A stretch of 16,022 nt of DNA from JBAVQS01 sp049694275 (lineage in GTDB: Bacteria > Chloroflexota > Anaerolineae > UBA4142 > SHND01). Location of the stretch: NCBI GenBank assembly GCA_049694275.1, contig JBAVQS010000272.1, positions 1-16,022 of the forward strand, written 5' to 3'. Below, one piece after another: positions 1 through 7,209 of the stretch (position 1 is its first letter; every line of letters starts with the position of its first letter). Under the pieces are notes generated by a model, which saw nothing but the letters and a program-made list of their open reading frames with translations, did not search any database and was not told the origin of the DNA. The translations under genes and the position numbers were made by a program.

Positions 1-337
1 GGAGGTCGAGCGCCGGGCGCGAAAGCGCAATCGGCAGCGATTGGATGGGGCGCAGGTTAGCGTACAGGTCGCACGCCTTGCGCATGGCGAGGATCGGACT
101 GCGATAGCCTTCGACCCGGGTCATCGGCGATGAGGTCGCGCCAAAGAGGGTCGTATCCGCTTGCGTGATCGCTTGCAGGGTGGCCTCGGGGATGGCGTTT
201 CCCGTTTTCTGGAAATGTTCAAACCCCGCCGAGGCGCTCACAAATTCGAGGCCCAGATGCAGGGCCTCCAGCACTGCCACGGCGGCCGGGATGACCTCTT
301 TGCCAACGCCATCCCCTTCAATGACACAGACGCGCAT
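1..337 (-). CDS. lysB: Homoisocitrate dehydrogenase, N-terminal part (cut by window edge)
   Basis: Oxidatively decarboxylates homoisocitrate to 2-oxoadipate in the aminoadipate route to lysine; a cytosolic NAD-dependent beta-decarboxylating dehydrogenase. The 112 visible residues begin MRVCVIEGDGVGKEVIPAA, the family's nucleotide-binding start, and continue through LFGATSSP and a DLYANLRP segment, very close to what I recall of the Thermus enzyme. The substrate-selecting loop reads EGYRSPILAMRK, resembling homoisocitrate enzymes (YSSPI in fungal Lys12) more than isopropylmalate dehydrogenase. The ATG at 337-335 overlaps the lysU stop by one base (TGATG), so the two are translationally coupled. 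The C-terminal two thirds lie outside the window. Isocitrate or isopropylmalate activity cannot be excluded, but the LysW cluster makes homoisocitrate most likely. Confidence 0.88.
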   Translation of the reverse strand, partial: MRVCVIEGDGVGKEVIPAAVAVLEALHLGLEFVSASAGFEHFQKTGNAIPEATLQAITQADTTLFGATSSPMTRVEGYRSPILAMRKACDLYANLRPIQSLPIALSRPALDL

Positions 338-864
338 CAGTCGCCCCCCTTGAGCTCGGGCATGGGCAGGTTTTCTGCGCCGAACCGCTTGCGGAGCATC
401 GGGATCAACCCACCTGCCTGGATAATGGCAAACAGGGAAGGGGAGAGGGGGGGGAACGAAAATTCGCCGGCCCTGGCGCGAATCTTGTTCGCTTCCAGGT
501 CGATCTCGACCGTTTCGCCCGGCGCGATGGCATCGACTGCCGCCGGGCAGACGATAGGGAGCAGACCGTTATTCACCGCGTTGCGGAAATAGATGCGCGC
601 CACGGACTTGACAATGATCGCCTGCACGCCGGCCGCCCTGAGCGCGCCGACCGCCTGCTCGCGCGAGGACCCATTTCCCCAATTCTTGCCAGCGACAATA
701 ATATCTCCAGGTCGCACCTCGCGCGCAAAGCTCGGGTCCAGGTCCTCCAATGCGTGCCTGGCCTGTTCTTTGGGCTCGGTGATCGTGTAGGTGTATTTGC
801 CAGGAAAAATGACATCGGTATTGATGTTATCCCCGTATTTCCAGACGCGCCCCTGTAGCATCAT
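337..864 (-). CDS. lysU: Homoaconitase small subunit (LeuD/DmdB-type swivel domain)
   Basis: Small subunit of the dehydratase converting homocitrate to homoisocitrate through cis-homoaconitate. The 175 residues match the stand-alone swivel domain. Residues 5-30 contain VWKYGDNINTDVIFPGKY, followed by the loop TYTITEP that contributes to substrate choice. The family signature VRPGDIIVAGKNWGNGSSRE lies near residues 51-70. Two ATG codons are adjacent (864-862 and 861-859); GGGA upstream in GGGAAAAAGG serves the first at reasonable spacing. The gene starts 15 bases after the lysT stop and overlaps lysB by one base, so lysT-lysU-lysB is one translational unit. By sequence alone it could be a leucine-pathway LeuD; homoaconitase is preferred because of the homocitrate synthase and LysW genes upstream. 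Confidence 0.88.
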   Translation of the reverse strand: MMLQGRVWKYGDNINTDVIFPGKYTYTITEPKEQARHALEDLDPSFAREVRPGDIIVAGKNWGNGSSREQAVGALRAAGVQAIIVKSVARIYFRNAVNNGLLPIVCPAAVDAIAPGETVEIDLEANKIRARAGEFSFPPLSPSLFAIIQAGGLIPMLRKRFGAENLPMPELKGGD

Positions 865-879
865 CCTTTTTCCCTGTTT

Positions 880-2232
880 TCATCCGCGGGAACCCGCGTC
901 CCCTTTTGATAAATCTCGTGGGTCGGCAATGACGCCGGCCACTGCGCTCGCGGCGACAACCGCCGGGCTTGCCAGATAGATCTCTGCCTCGCGTGTTCCC
1001 ATACGACCCCTAAAGTTCCGGTTCGCCGTCGAGATGGTCACCTCATTCGGCGCCGGTACGCCCATGTGATTGCCCATACAAGGCCCACACCCGGGCGTTC
1101 CCAGCACCGCCCCGGCCTCTAGCAGGGTCTGAATGTATCCTTCGGCTATTGCATCGCGCAGCACCTGGCTCGACGCCGGGATGACAATCATCCGGGTCCC
1201 GCTGGCAACCTGCCGGCCGCGCAAGACCTCGGCTGCCGCCGCAAGATCCTCCAACCGCCCATTTGTGCAAGTCCCTAGAAACGCCTGCTGCACCCGCGTC
1301 CCTTTGACCTGTGACAGGGGCTTGACATTATCCACCGTGTGTGGACATGCCACAAATGGCTCCAACTGCGACGCGTCATAGTGATATTCGGCTAGGTAAC
1401 GCGCATCCGCATCGGGATAAAGGGCGCCGTCCTGAATTGCGGATTGCGGATTGGGTCCCGTCTGGGGATTCCGAATTGCAGAATTTAGGCGGTCGTTTGT
1501 CGTTCGTCGTTCGAGCCTCTCCGCCAGCCACTCGAATACCGCGTTATCGGGCGGAAGGTAGGCATTCTTGACGCCAAACTCGGCCATCATATTCGGAATT
1601 ACCATCCGCGATTCCAGCGACATTTCCGAGAGCGCCTGTCCATGGAACTCGACGGAGGCGTACAGCCCCCCGTCGGCCTTGAGATCGCCGATGATGCGCA
1701 GGCAAAGGTCCTTGGAGGTCACGCCCGTCGGGAGCGTTCCGTCGACCACGATCTTGATTGATTCTGGAACGCGCAGCCACAGCTCGCCGGTGGCCCAGAG
1801 CGCGGCGACCTCGCTGCGCCCGACGCCCGCGCCAAAGGCGCCCATCCACCCATAGTGCGTTGTATGGGAATCTGCGCCCAGGATCAACTGACCGGGCAGG
1901 ATGATCGCCTCTTCACTCAGTACTTGATGGCAGATACCACGCCCGACTTCGAAAAAGTGCTTGACGCCCATCTCTTTGACGAACCGGCGCGCCTCGGCGT
2001 GATTTTGCGCATGGACCGTCGATGGCGCCGGGACCGCGTGGTCGAGCGTAATGGCCAGGCGATCAGGGTCGTGCACGCGCTCGACTCCCAGCGCCCTAAA
2101 AATCTTCCAGATCGCCGCCGTATTATCGTGGGATAGAATCACATCCGGACGCGCATCCACAATTTGCCCGGCGATTACTGCCGCCTGGCCCGACGCCCGC
2201 GCCAGCGCCTTTTCCGCAAATGTCATTCCCAT
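880..2232 (-). CDS. lysT: Homoaconitase large subunit with an in-frame repeat-derived insertion
   Basis: Catalytic [4Fe-4S] subunit that works with LysU on homocitrate/homoisocitrate. The protein has 450 residues, slightly long for the DmdA/LeuC2-type family of about 420. Cluster ligands are visible as C322 (LGTCTNGR) and C382/C385 (GCGPC). GADSHTTHYG near residue 119 and RNFRGRMG near 406 are family signatures. Residues 241-268 (ERRTTNDRLN...NPQSAIQD) do not resemble the family; at DNA level they are 7-bp tandem repeat sequence (1430-1513) inserted without breaking frame, between the end of helix VFEWLAERL and the conserved YPDADARY strand. ATG at 2232 is chosen because GGAAAG precedes it by 9 bases; MGM offers a second ATG two codons in. 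A 150-base spacer with possible RNA structure separates it from lysS. Confidence 0.9.
   Translation of the reverse strand: MGMTFAEKALARASGQAAVIAGQIVDARPDVILSHDNTAAIWKIFRALGVERVHDPDRLAITLDHAVPAPSTVHAQNHAEARRFVKEMGVKHFFEVGRGICHQVLSEEAIILPGQLILGADSHTTHYGWMGAFGAGVGRSEVAALWATGELWLRVPESIKIVVDGTLPTGVTSKDLCLRIIGDLKADGGLYASVEFHGQALSEMSLESRMVIPNMMAEFGVKNAYLPPDNAVFEWLAERLERRTTNDRLNSAIRNPQTGPNPQSAIQDGALYPDADARYLAEYHYDASQLEPFVACPHTVDNVKPLSQVKGTRVQQAFLGTCTNGRLEDLAAAAEVLRGRQVASGTRMIVIPASSQVLRDAIAEGYIQTLLEAGAVLGTPGCGPCMGNHMGVPAPNEVTISTANRNFRGRMGTREAEIYLASPAVVAASAVAGVIADPRDLSKGDAGSRG
1430..1513. repeat. Degenerate heptanucleotide repeat insertion inside lysT
   Basis: On the plus strand, 1493-1513 is three copies of TCGTT[T/C]G (7 bp each). 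1436-1455 holds two perfect ATTGCGG units plus a partial third. 1469-1488 holds the related ATTCCGA and ATTGCAG. The whole block is 84 bp, a multiple of both 3 and 7, and encodes lysT residues 241-268. The same ATT[T/G]C[A/G]G family recurs at 10324-10344 and around 15690-15747. Confidence 0.75.
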
Positions 2233-2261
2233 AAATCAAAACTTTCCGTTGGCTACAAGTC

Positions 2262-2367
2262 TTTCCCCTTCCTGAAAGTGTTCCGGAGACGGGGAAACGA
2301 TGCGGCAAAACGCCAGCTCCAGGTGAGGAGCATATCTCCGTACGGGGATTCGACGGATTGCCGCATC
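2262..2367 (-). ncRNA. Candidate structured RNA leader of lysT (possible three-way junction)
   Basis: Seen by eye on the minus-strand transcript between lysS and lysT. An outer stem P1 of 10 perfect pairs (2358-2367 with 2299-2308) encloses P2 (2353-2357 with 2337-2341, loop of 11) and P3 (2327-2331 with 2316-2320, loop of 6). This can form a closed three-way junction. It is followed by P4, seven perfect pairs (2291-2297 with 2262-2268). ACUUUC in the P4 loop (2274-2279) can instead pair with GAAAGU (2241-2246), which overlaps the lysT ribosome-binding site. P1 starts 15 bases after the lysS stop. I do not recognise a known riboswitch class. Folding energy and covariation were not tested, so a chance fold or repeat relic remains possible. 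Confidence 0.45.
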
Positions 2368-2382
2368 AACAGGGGCAAGACG

Positions 2383-3591
2383 CTATGCCTGTGGCCTCGC
2401 CATCCTCTGATTCGAGTCCGCCGGCGTGACCATCATCGGCTCTGCATTCGGCGCGGCGTCGGCCCAGCGATAGAGCAACTCGTCCACGTCGGTCAGATCG
2501 ATCCGCTTGATGTCGGCCAGCGCTTTGACCTCAGCCGTGACCCGCTTGATCTCGTCGTCGGTCAGCGGCAGGCCCAACTGCTCGGCGCGGTCCTTGATGG
2601 CGTTCCAGCCGGTCAGCTTGTGCGCAATCGAGATATAGCGAGTCATCCCAAAGTCTTGCGGGTCCAGGATCTCGTAGGTCTCGGGTTTGTTCAAGATCGC
2701 CTTGGCGTGAATCCCTGCCTTGTGTGTAAAGGCGGTGACGCCGGTAATATAGTTGTTAAAGGGGATGGCGACGCCGACAGCCTCCGCAACCAGCGCGTCC
2801 AGCTTGCGGAGTTTTTTTAGCTTGTATTTGCGTTTGACTTGCGCCTTGTTGTGCCCGTACATCCGGGCGATAAATCCACCGAGCGGGGTGATGCCGTTGC
2901 GCTCGCCGATGCCGAGCACAGTGGTGTCAATGTGTGTCGCGCCCCCTTCGAGCGCGCTGAACGAATTGGCGATGGCGCAGCCCGTGTCGTTGTGGCCGTG
3001 AAATTCAATGTCGCATGTCGTCATCCGGCGCAGCGACGAGACCAACTGGTAGACGCGCATTGGCGTGGCGATGCCAACGGTATCGGCAATGCCGAGTCGG
3101 TTGACGACGCCGAGCTTGTCCACCGCGAGATAGACGCGAAAGAGGTCGCGTTCTTCGCTGCGGAAAGAGTCCTCCGTACTAAAACGAAGCTCGATATTGG
3201 GCGCCTGCGCACGGATCCAGCTCAGCACATCGGCCGCGAGCTCGATGATCTGGTCAATGCTCTTGCCGTGTGAGAACTGGCGCAGCATCGACGACGTCCC
3301 GATGACGACGTCGAGTCCGGTGACCCCTGTGTCGAGCGCAACCGCCGCGTCCTCTTTGTGACAGCGGATATGGGTGATGATCTTGGTCTTGTAGCCGCGC
3401 TGCGCCAGCGTATGGCAGTCCTCGCGACTCGACGGGGAGGCGAGCGGAGAGGTCAGCTCGATGTACTCGACGCCAAACTCGTCGAGCGCATCGGCAATGC
3501 GTAGTTTCTGATCAAGTGTAAAGTTGGCGCCGACAAACTGCTCCCCCTCGCGGAGGGTGGATTCAATAATATTAAACTTGTCGAGGGACAC
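2383..3591 (-). CDS. lysS: Homocitrate synthase
   Basis: Condenses 2-oxoglutarate with acetyl-CoA to homocitrate, the committed step of aminoadipate lysine synthesis. The 402 residues form a DRE-TIM barrel: STLREGEQ at 11-18 carries the catalytic Arg14 and metal-binding Glu15, and EFHGHNDTGCAIANS at 196-210 carries the HxH metal ligands H198 and H200. ERNGITPLGGF and THKAGIHAKA are also family motifs. It is about 100 residues shorter than 2-isopropylmalate synthase and lacks the LeuA allosteric domain, which supports homocitrate synthase. The start is GTG at 3591-3589, served by AAGGAG five bases upstream. A strong hairpin with a U-tract (3615-3670) lies 23 bases before this start. Naming follows the LysS usage; hcs/lys20 are synonyms. 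Confidence 0.92.
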   Translation of the reverse strand: MSLDKFNIIESTLREGEQFVGANFTLDQKLRIADALDEFGVEYIELTSPLASPSSREDCHTLAQRGYKTKIITHIRCHKEDAAVALDTGVTGLDVVIGTSSMLRQFSHGKSIDQIIELAADVLSWIRAQAPNIELRFSTEDSFRSEERDLFRVYLAVDKLGVVNRLGIADTVGIATPMRVYQLVSSLRRMTTCDIEFHGHNDTGCAIANSFSALEGGATHIDTTVLGIGERNGITPLGGFIARMYGHNKAQVKRKYKLKKLRKLDALVAEAVGVAIPFNNYITGVTAFTHKAGIHAKAILNKPETYEILDPQDFGMTRYISIAHKLTGWNAIKDRAEQLGLPLTDDEIKRVTAEVKALADIKRIDLTDVDELLYRWADAAPNAEPMMVTPADSNQRMARPQA

Positions 3592-3614
3592 GATGTCTCC
3601 TTTTAACCCGCTCT

Positions 3615-3670
3615 AAAAACGGTTCGCGCAAGGACAGGGCGGCACAAGCTCGCTCGTCTATGCGCGAACC
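3615..3670 (-). terminator. Terminator-like hairpin (possible attenuator) ahead of lysS
   Basis: On the minus-strand transcript, 3661-3670 pairs perfectly with 3621-3630 (10 bp, GGTTCGCGCA arms). After an A-A mismatch, 3656-3659 pairs with 3632-3635. A further G/C-rich helix, 3650-3655 with 3637-3642 (including G-U pairs), nearly closes the apex. The hairpin is followed by GTTTTTAG (five U at 3619-3615). This is the form of an intrinsic terminator, but it sits inside the operon between lysJ and lysS, which suggests attenuation or a lower-expression boundary. Confidence 0.65.
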
Positions 3671-3708
3671 ACGGTTTCGGAACAGGGAGGGCAAATGCCC
3701 AATGGGTT

Positions 3709-4902
3709 TTAACTGGCGGCAATCTTTTCGTGCTGTGTCAGTACCTCTTCAATCCGTTCCGCAACCACCTCCAGGTCGCCCCGCTCGATCACGAGCGGCG
3801 GCAAGAGTCGTAGTACGTTGGGCCCCGCCGGTAGGGCCAGGACGCCACGGTCCATCAAGGATTGCAAGATGGGGGTCACTTTGACTTTGAGCTCAACTCC
3901 CAACATCAGGCCCATGCCGCGGACCTCGCGAATCAACGGCGATTCGATCCGCTTGAGTCGCCCCAGCATATACTCACCCAGCTCAGCCGACCGCGCCGGC
4001 AGATCATTGTCGCGGATATAGTCGATCACTGCGCCCGCGGCTGCACAGACGACCGGGTTCCCGCCAAACGTCGTGCCATGGATTTGTGGCTCCAGCGGTT
4101 TGACCCGCTCGCCGATGAGAATTGCGCCCATCGGCAGACCCGCTGCAATCGATTTGGCGATCGCCATAAAATCGGGGGCAATGGCATAATGCTCCGTTGC
4201 AAACAGTTTGCCCGTTCGCCCAAATCCGGTCTGCACTTCGTCTATGATTAGCATAACCCCACGTTCGCGGCACAGTTCTGCTACCCCTTCCACAAATGCG
4301 CGTGTGCCCGGACGAATGCCCCCTTCGCCCTGCACCAGTTCCATCAGCACGGCGGCGGTATTCTCGTCAATCAACTGTGCGGCCTTTTCGAGGTTGTCGT
4401 ATGGTGCATGCTTGAATCCTGGTACCAGGGGCGTAAACGGCTCGCGGTATTTCGGTTCCCAGGTCGCCGAGAGCGCGCCCATCGTTCGTCCGTGAAAGCC
4501 GCGCATGAACGCCAGCACATCCTTACGCCCAGTATGATAGCGTGCAAATTTGAGCGCCCCCTCGACGGCTTCAGCGCCCGAGTTGCACAAAAAGACGCGG
4601 TTAAAGTGCGCTTGCGCCGGGGCAATCGAGATCAGTTTCTCTTCGATCTGTGCACGCTGGTCGTTATAAAAGAGCTCGGGGGAAATCATCAGCCGGGATG
4701 CCTGCTCGGTCATCGCACGGACGACGGCCGGGTTGGCGTGTCCCACGTTGGCGCTCCCCTGGCCGCCGACGCAGTCGATATACTCTTTGCCGTCGCTGTC
4801 CCAGAGGTGAGCGCCCTGACCACGGACGACGGCGATTCCGCGCTTGCTATAGACGCCGCTGGTGTATTTGGATTCGAGGCTGACGATTTCTTGTGTATTC
4901 AT
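3709..4902 (-). CDS. lysJ: [LysW]-aminoadipate semialdehyde transaminase
   Basis: PLP-dependent class III (ArgD/acetylornithine type) aminotransferase converting LysW-bound aminoadipate semialdehyde to LysW-lysine. The 397 residues are full length. CNSGAEAVEGALK (106-118) is the phosphate-binding turn, FHGRTMGALSAT follows, IIDEVQTGFGRTG (219-231) carries the cofactor Asp221, and AIAKSIAAGLPMGA (247-260) carries Schiff-base Lys250. Its ATG at 4902 overlaps the stop of the upstream GNAT gene by 4 bases (ATGA), so it is translationally coupled to it. An ArgD or ornithine aminotransferase role is possible by homology alone, since these enzymes overlap in specificity; position with lysX, lysY, lysZ and lysW favours LysJ. 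Confidence 0.9.
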   Translation of the reverse strand: MNTQEIVSLESKYTSGVYSKRGIAVVRGQGAHLWDSDGKEYIDCVGGQGSANVGHANPAVVRAMTEQASRLMISPELFYNDQRAQIEEKLISIAPAQAHFNRVFLCNSGAEAVEGALKFARYHTGRKDVLAFMRGFHGRTMGALSATWEPKYREPFTPLVPGFKHAPYDNLEKAAQLIDENTAAVLMELVQGEGGIRPGTRAFVEGVAELCRERGVMLIIDEVQTGFGRTGKLFATEHYAIAPDFMAIAKSIAAGLPMGAILIGERVKPLEPQIHGTTFGGNPVVCAAAGAVIDYIRDNDLPARSAELGEYMLGRLKRIESPLIREVRGMGLMLGVELKVKVTPILQSLMDRGVLALPAGPNVLRLLPPLVIERGDLEVVAERIEEVLTQHEKIAAS

Positions 4903-5882
4903 GGTTCTTTCCTGTTCTGATCAAGCATCCCCGGATGGTGGGCGATGCCGTCTGTGGCTTGCAAAGATTTGGCGTACATAGAGCTCTTGAGGATTGCATG
5001 AAACCCCAGTGATTCATAGAGCGTCATCGCTTGCGTATCACTGACATCAATCGGGCCGATGACCGCGCCGGTTGCGCCGGCCGCCTGCATGCGGCGTAAT
5101 CCCTCGATAATCACTGCCCGGGCCAGCCCGCGGCGGCGAAACGCCGAGTGCGTGCCAACCGGTTCAAATTCCCCGACGCGATTGACCGGGTCGAGCCAGC
5201 CGAGGCAAAAGGACCCAAATTCTCCTTCCGGCGAGACGGTCACCAGGTCCAGCTCCGGGGTATAGCCGGAGAGGCGCATGAGCCGCAAGTACTGTTCGTC
5301 CGTCACCCGTGAGGGATGGAACGTATCACGATGCACAGCCGCGCGCCGTGGCGCTTCGGCCTCACCTGCTACCGGTCGCACGCTCCAGCCGGGAGGTAGA
5401 GTGGGAGCCGGCATCGGCTGATCCAGCCCTCGCCACAAGAGCCGGCCATCGTTGTGGTCATCATTCCAACCCCGCTGTCTCAGTGCATTCAGAAAAAAGC
5501 GATCGTCTTGATAAATGCCGGCATCGAGGAGGAGCCGCGATTGGGGCCAAGCGGCACGCCGTGCTGACCAGTGCGCCTCGCCCCAGTCGATCATCTCCTC
5601 TTCGATCCCACTGCCCATGGCGTCTGGATGTATTTGTGCATCAAATCCCGCATCCTTGCGCCGTGGCGGATCGACCAGGGCATATCCGGCCAGCCGGTCG
5701 CCGTCGAACCATAACCGGGTGGTCTCTTCCAGGGGATTCCGGATGGTCATCAAGAAGGTTCGCCAGGTAAGGTCGCCGGTATGCCAGCAACCGTGGCCGT
5801 ACCGCGCCCGTCGCTCGACGAGCAGATTACGCATTTGTGGCAGGTCTTGTAAGCCGGCGGCGCGGCGCTCGAATGTGGTCAT
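4899..5882 (-). CDS. Tandem GNAT acetyltransferase of unknown substrate
   Basis: A 327-residue protein built of two GNAT folds. The N-terminal half (about 1-155) is divergent. The C-terminal half (about 166-305) has the acetyl-CoA loop AFRRRGLARAV (248-257) preceded by strand VGEFEPVGTH, and ends with the typical TLYESLGFHAILK. The layout resembles mycothiol synthase-like tandem GNATs, but I see no basis for naming a substrate. It overlaps both neighbours by 4 bases (EamA gene upstream, lysJ downstream), so it is made together with lysine enzymes. Acylation of lysine, an intermediate or a carrier would fit the setting, but that is inference. No such enzyme is part of the described LysW pathway. 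Confidence 0.8.
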   Translation of the reverse strand: MTTFERRAAGLQDLPQMRNLLVERRARYGHGCWHTGDLTWRTFLMTIRNPLEETTRLWFDGDRLAGYALVDPPRRKDAGFDAQIHPDAMGSGIEEEMIDWGEAHWSARRAAWPQSRLLLDAGIYQDDRFFLNALRQRGWNDDHNDGRLLWRGLDQPMPAPTLPPGWSVRPVAGEAEAPRRAAVHRDTFHPSRVTDEQYLRLMRLSGYTPELDLVTVSPEGEFGSFCLGWLDPVNRVGEFEPVGTHSAFRRRGLARAVIIEGLRRMQAAGATGAVIGPIDVSDTQAMTLYESLGFHAILKSSMYAKSLQATDGIAHHPGMLDQNRKEP

Positions 5883-6322
5883 CGCGTCACGACCAAAAGG
5901 ATTCCGACAACGGCGAGGGCGAATCCGGCCAGGTATTGCCAGTTGAGCCCTTCACGGAAAACGATAATGCCAAGCGTTGCCGCCACAATGATCCCGCCCA
6001 TCCGAATGACCGGGGTTCCGATGGAAAGGTTCACCCCTTGTGAAAAGAGCAAAAAGAGAATGCCCGTAAAGACGCCGAACGAAAGACCGGTCACGACCGA
6101 CCAGAGAACGCCATCTCGCGTCGCCATCAAGGGCTCCTGGGTGCGCGTCCAGAGAACCCAGACGAGCGGCGGGAGGACGGCGACGGCTCCATAGATGAGC
6201 GCACCCAGGCTGGGCGAGATCTTGCCGCCGGTCTGCTTGATCGAAAAGTCGGCCAGCGCCAGAATGAGCATGGCAGCAACTGCCAGTGCAATCGTCTGAG
6301 GTGACAAGGGCATTTTCCTCAT
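5879..6322 (-). CDS. Half-size EamA/DMT family transporter
   Basis: A 147-residue inner-membrane protein with about five hydrophobic segments (roughly 11-26, 38-58, 71-93, 101-122 and 128-145). This is one EamA repeat rather than the usual two, so by analogy with small multidrug-resistance proteins it would have to dimerise. The C-terminal FREGLNWQYLAGFALAVVGI is characteristic of EamA domains. Two starts are possible: ATG at 6322, lacking a ribosome-binding site, or ATG at 6313 preceded closely by GAGG. It begins three bases after the lysZ stop and overlaps the GNAT gene by 4 bases. DMT members include amino-acid exporters, so lysine or intermediate efflux is a reasonable but untested idea. 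Confidence 0.82.
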   Translation of the reverse strand: MRKMPLSPQTIALAVAAMLILALADFSIKQTGGKISPSLGALIYGAVAVLPPLVWVLWTRTQEPLMATRDGVLWSVVTGLSFGVFTGILFLLFSQGVNLSIGTPVIRMGGIIVAATLGIIVFREGLNWQYLAGFALAVVGILLVVTR

Positions 6323-6325
6323 CGC

Positions 6326-7129
6326 TTAATCGATGACGGTTCCTTTGCCTTCCATTGCCCTGCCGATTGGGTGTTCAACCCGCCCATCCGCAAAAATCAC
6401 CTGCCGGACGCCGAGGTTGAGCGCTTCGCTCGCGCCCAATACCTTTTTCTTCATCCGCCCTTCGGCGAACGAGATCGACGCCTCAACCCGGCGCCGGTCG
6501 ATATGCGGAATGACCGATGCTTCGTCTGGATATTTTTCCATCAAACCGGCGACGTTCGTTAGAATGATGAGCCGCTCGGCCTTGACTCCCCCTGCGATCA
6601 TCGCCGCGGCGCGGTCTCCGTCGACGTTGATCGCCTCGCCCTGGTAGGAAACGGCGAGCGGCGCGACGACCGGCAGGTAATTCATGTCGAGCAGAGCGCA
6701 AAGGAGCTGGCTGTTGACTTTTTCCACGCGCCCCGTATAGTCATCGCGCAGGATACGCTGCCGTCCGTTCTCGACGATGCGGATGGCGTCTTTGCGAGTC
6801 CCTTCCATAATGCGTCCGCTCACGCCGTTCAGTCCGACCGCGTTAACGCCCAACTTTTGCAGTCGCTCGACCAGGAAAGTGTTGATCTTGCCGACCGCCG
6901 CCATCGCATAAATCTCCAATGTCGTCCGGTCGGTATAGCGAGAGGTGAACCCTTGCGGCGAGGTGACGTGGCGCGCCGGGTAGCCCAGTTTTTCGCCCAG
7001 TTCATCCGACTCTTTGCCTGCGCCGTGAACGAGGATGAGCCGCTCTCCGGATTGCCATAGTGCGGCCGCATCGGCGCAGACGTAATCCATATTGATACCG
7101 CGCGAGCCGCCAATTTTCACAACAAACAT
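6326..7129 (-). CDS. lysZ: [LysW]-aminoadipate kinase
   Basis: Phosphorylates the side-chain carboxylate of aminoadipate attached to the C-terminal Glu of LysW; amino-acid kinase (ArgB) fold, 267 residues, full length. VVKIGGS (3-9) is the N-terminal phosphate loop, LVHGAGKESD (33-42) the glycine loop, and SRYTDRTTLE (63-72) matches the LysZ/ArgZ substrate region. GEAINVDGDRAAAMIA (164-179) has N168 and D170, and EGRMKKKVLGASEA (223-236) contributes phosphate-binding lysines. ATG at 7129 has AAGGGGAATGGG upstream. The gene lies 80 bases after lysY and 3 bases before the EamA gene. It could be an acetylglutamate kinase by fold, but SRYTDR and the neighbours point to LysZ. Confidence 0.92.
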   Translation of the reverse strand: MFVVKIGGSRGINMDYVCADAAALWQSGERLILVHGAGKESDELGEKLGYPARHVTSPQGFTSRYTDRTTLEIYAMAAVGKINTFLVERLQKLGVNAVGLNGVSGRIMEGTRKDAIRIVENGRQRILRDDYTGRVEKVNSQLLCALLDMNYLPVVAPLAVSYQGEAINVDGDRAAAMIAGGVKAERLIILTNVAGLMEKYPDEASVIPHIDRRRVEASISFAEGRMKKKVLGASEALNLGVRQVIFADGRVEHPIGRAMEGKGTVID

Positions 7130-7209
7130 GGACCCATTCCCCTTTTATTCCTTGATTCTGATCCGCGTGGGGGATGAGCGCTTGCCAATGAATGATGTTG
7201 CGCTATCCA

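Noticed and set aside
880..3591. Reading lysS-lysT-lysU as leuA-leuC-leuD of leucine synthesis
   Set aside because: The synthase lacks the LeuA regulatory domain, the homoisocitrate-type dehydrogenase and LysW genes are adjacent, and lysW/X/Y/Z/J define the lysine route.
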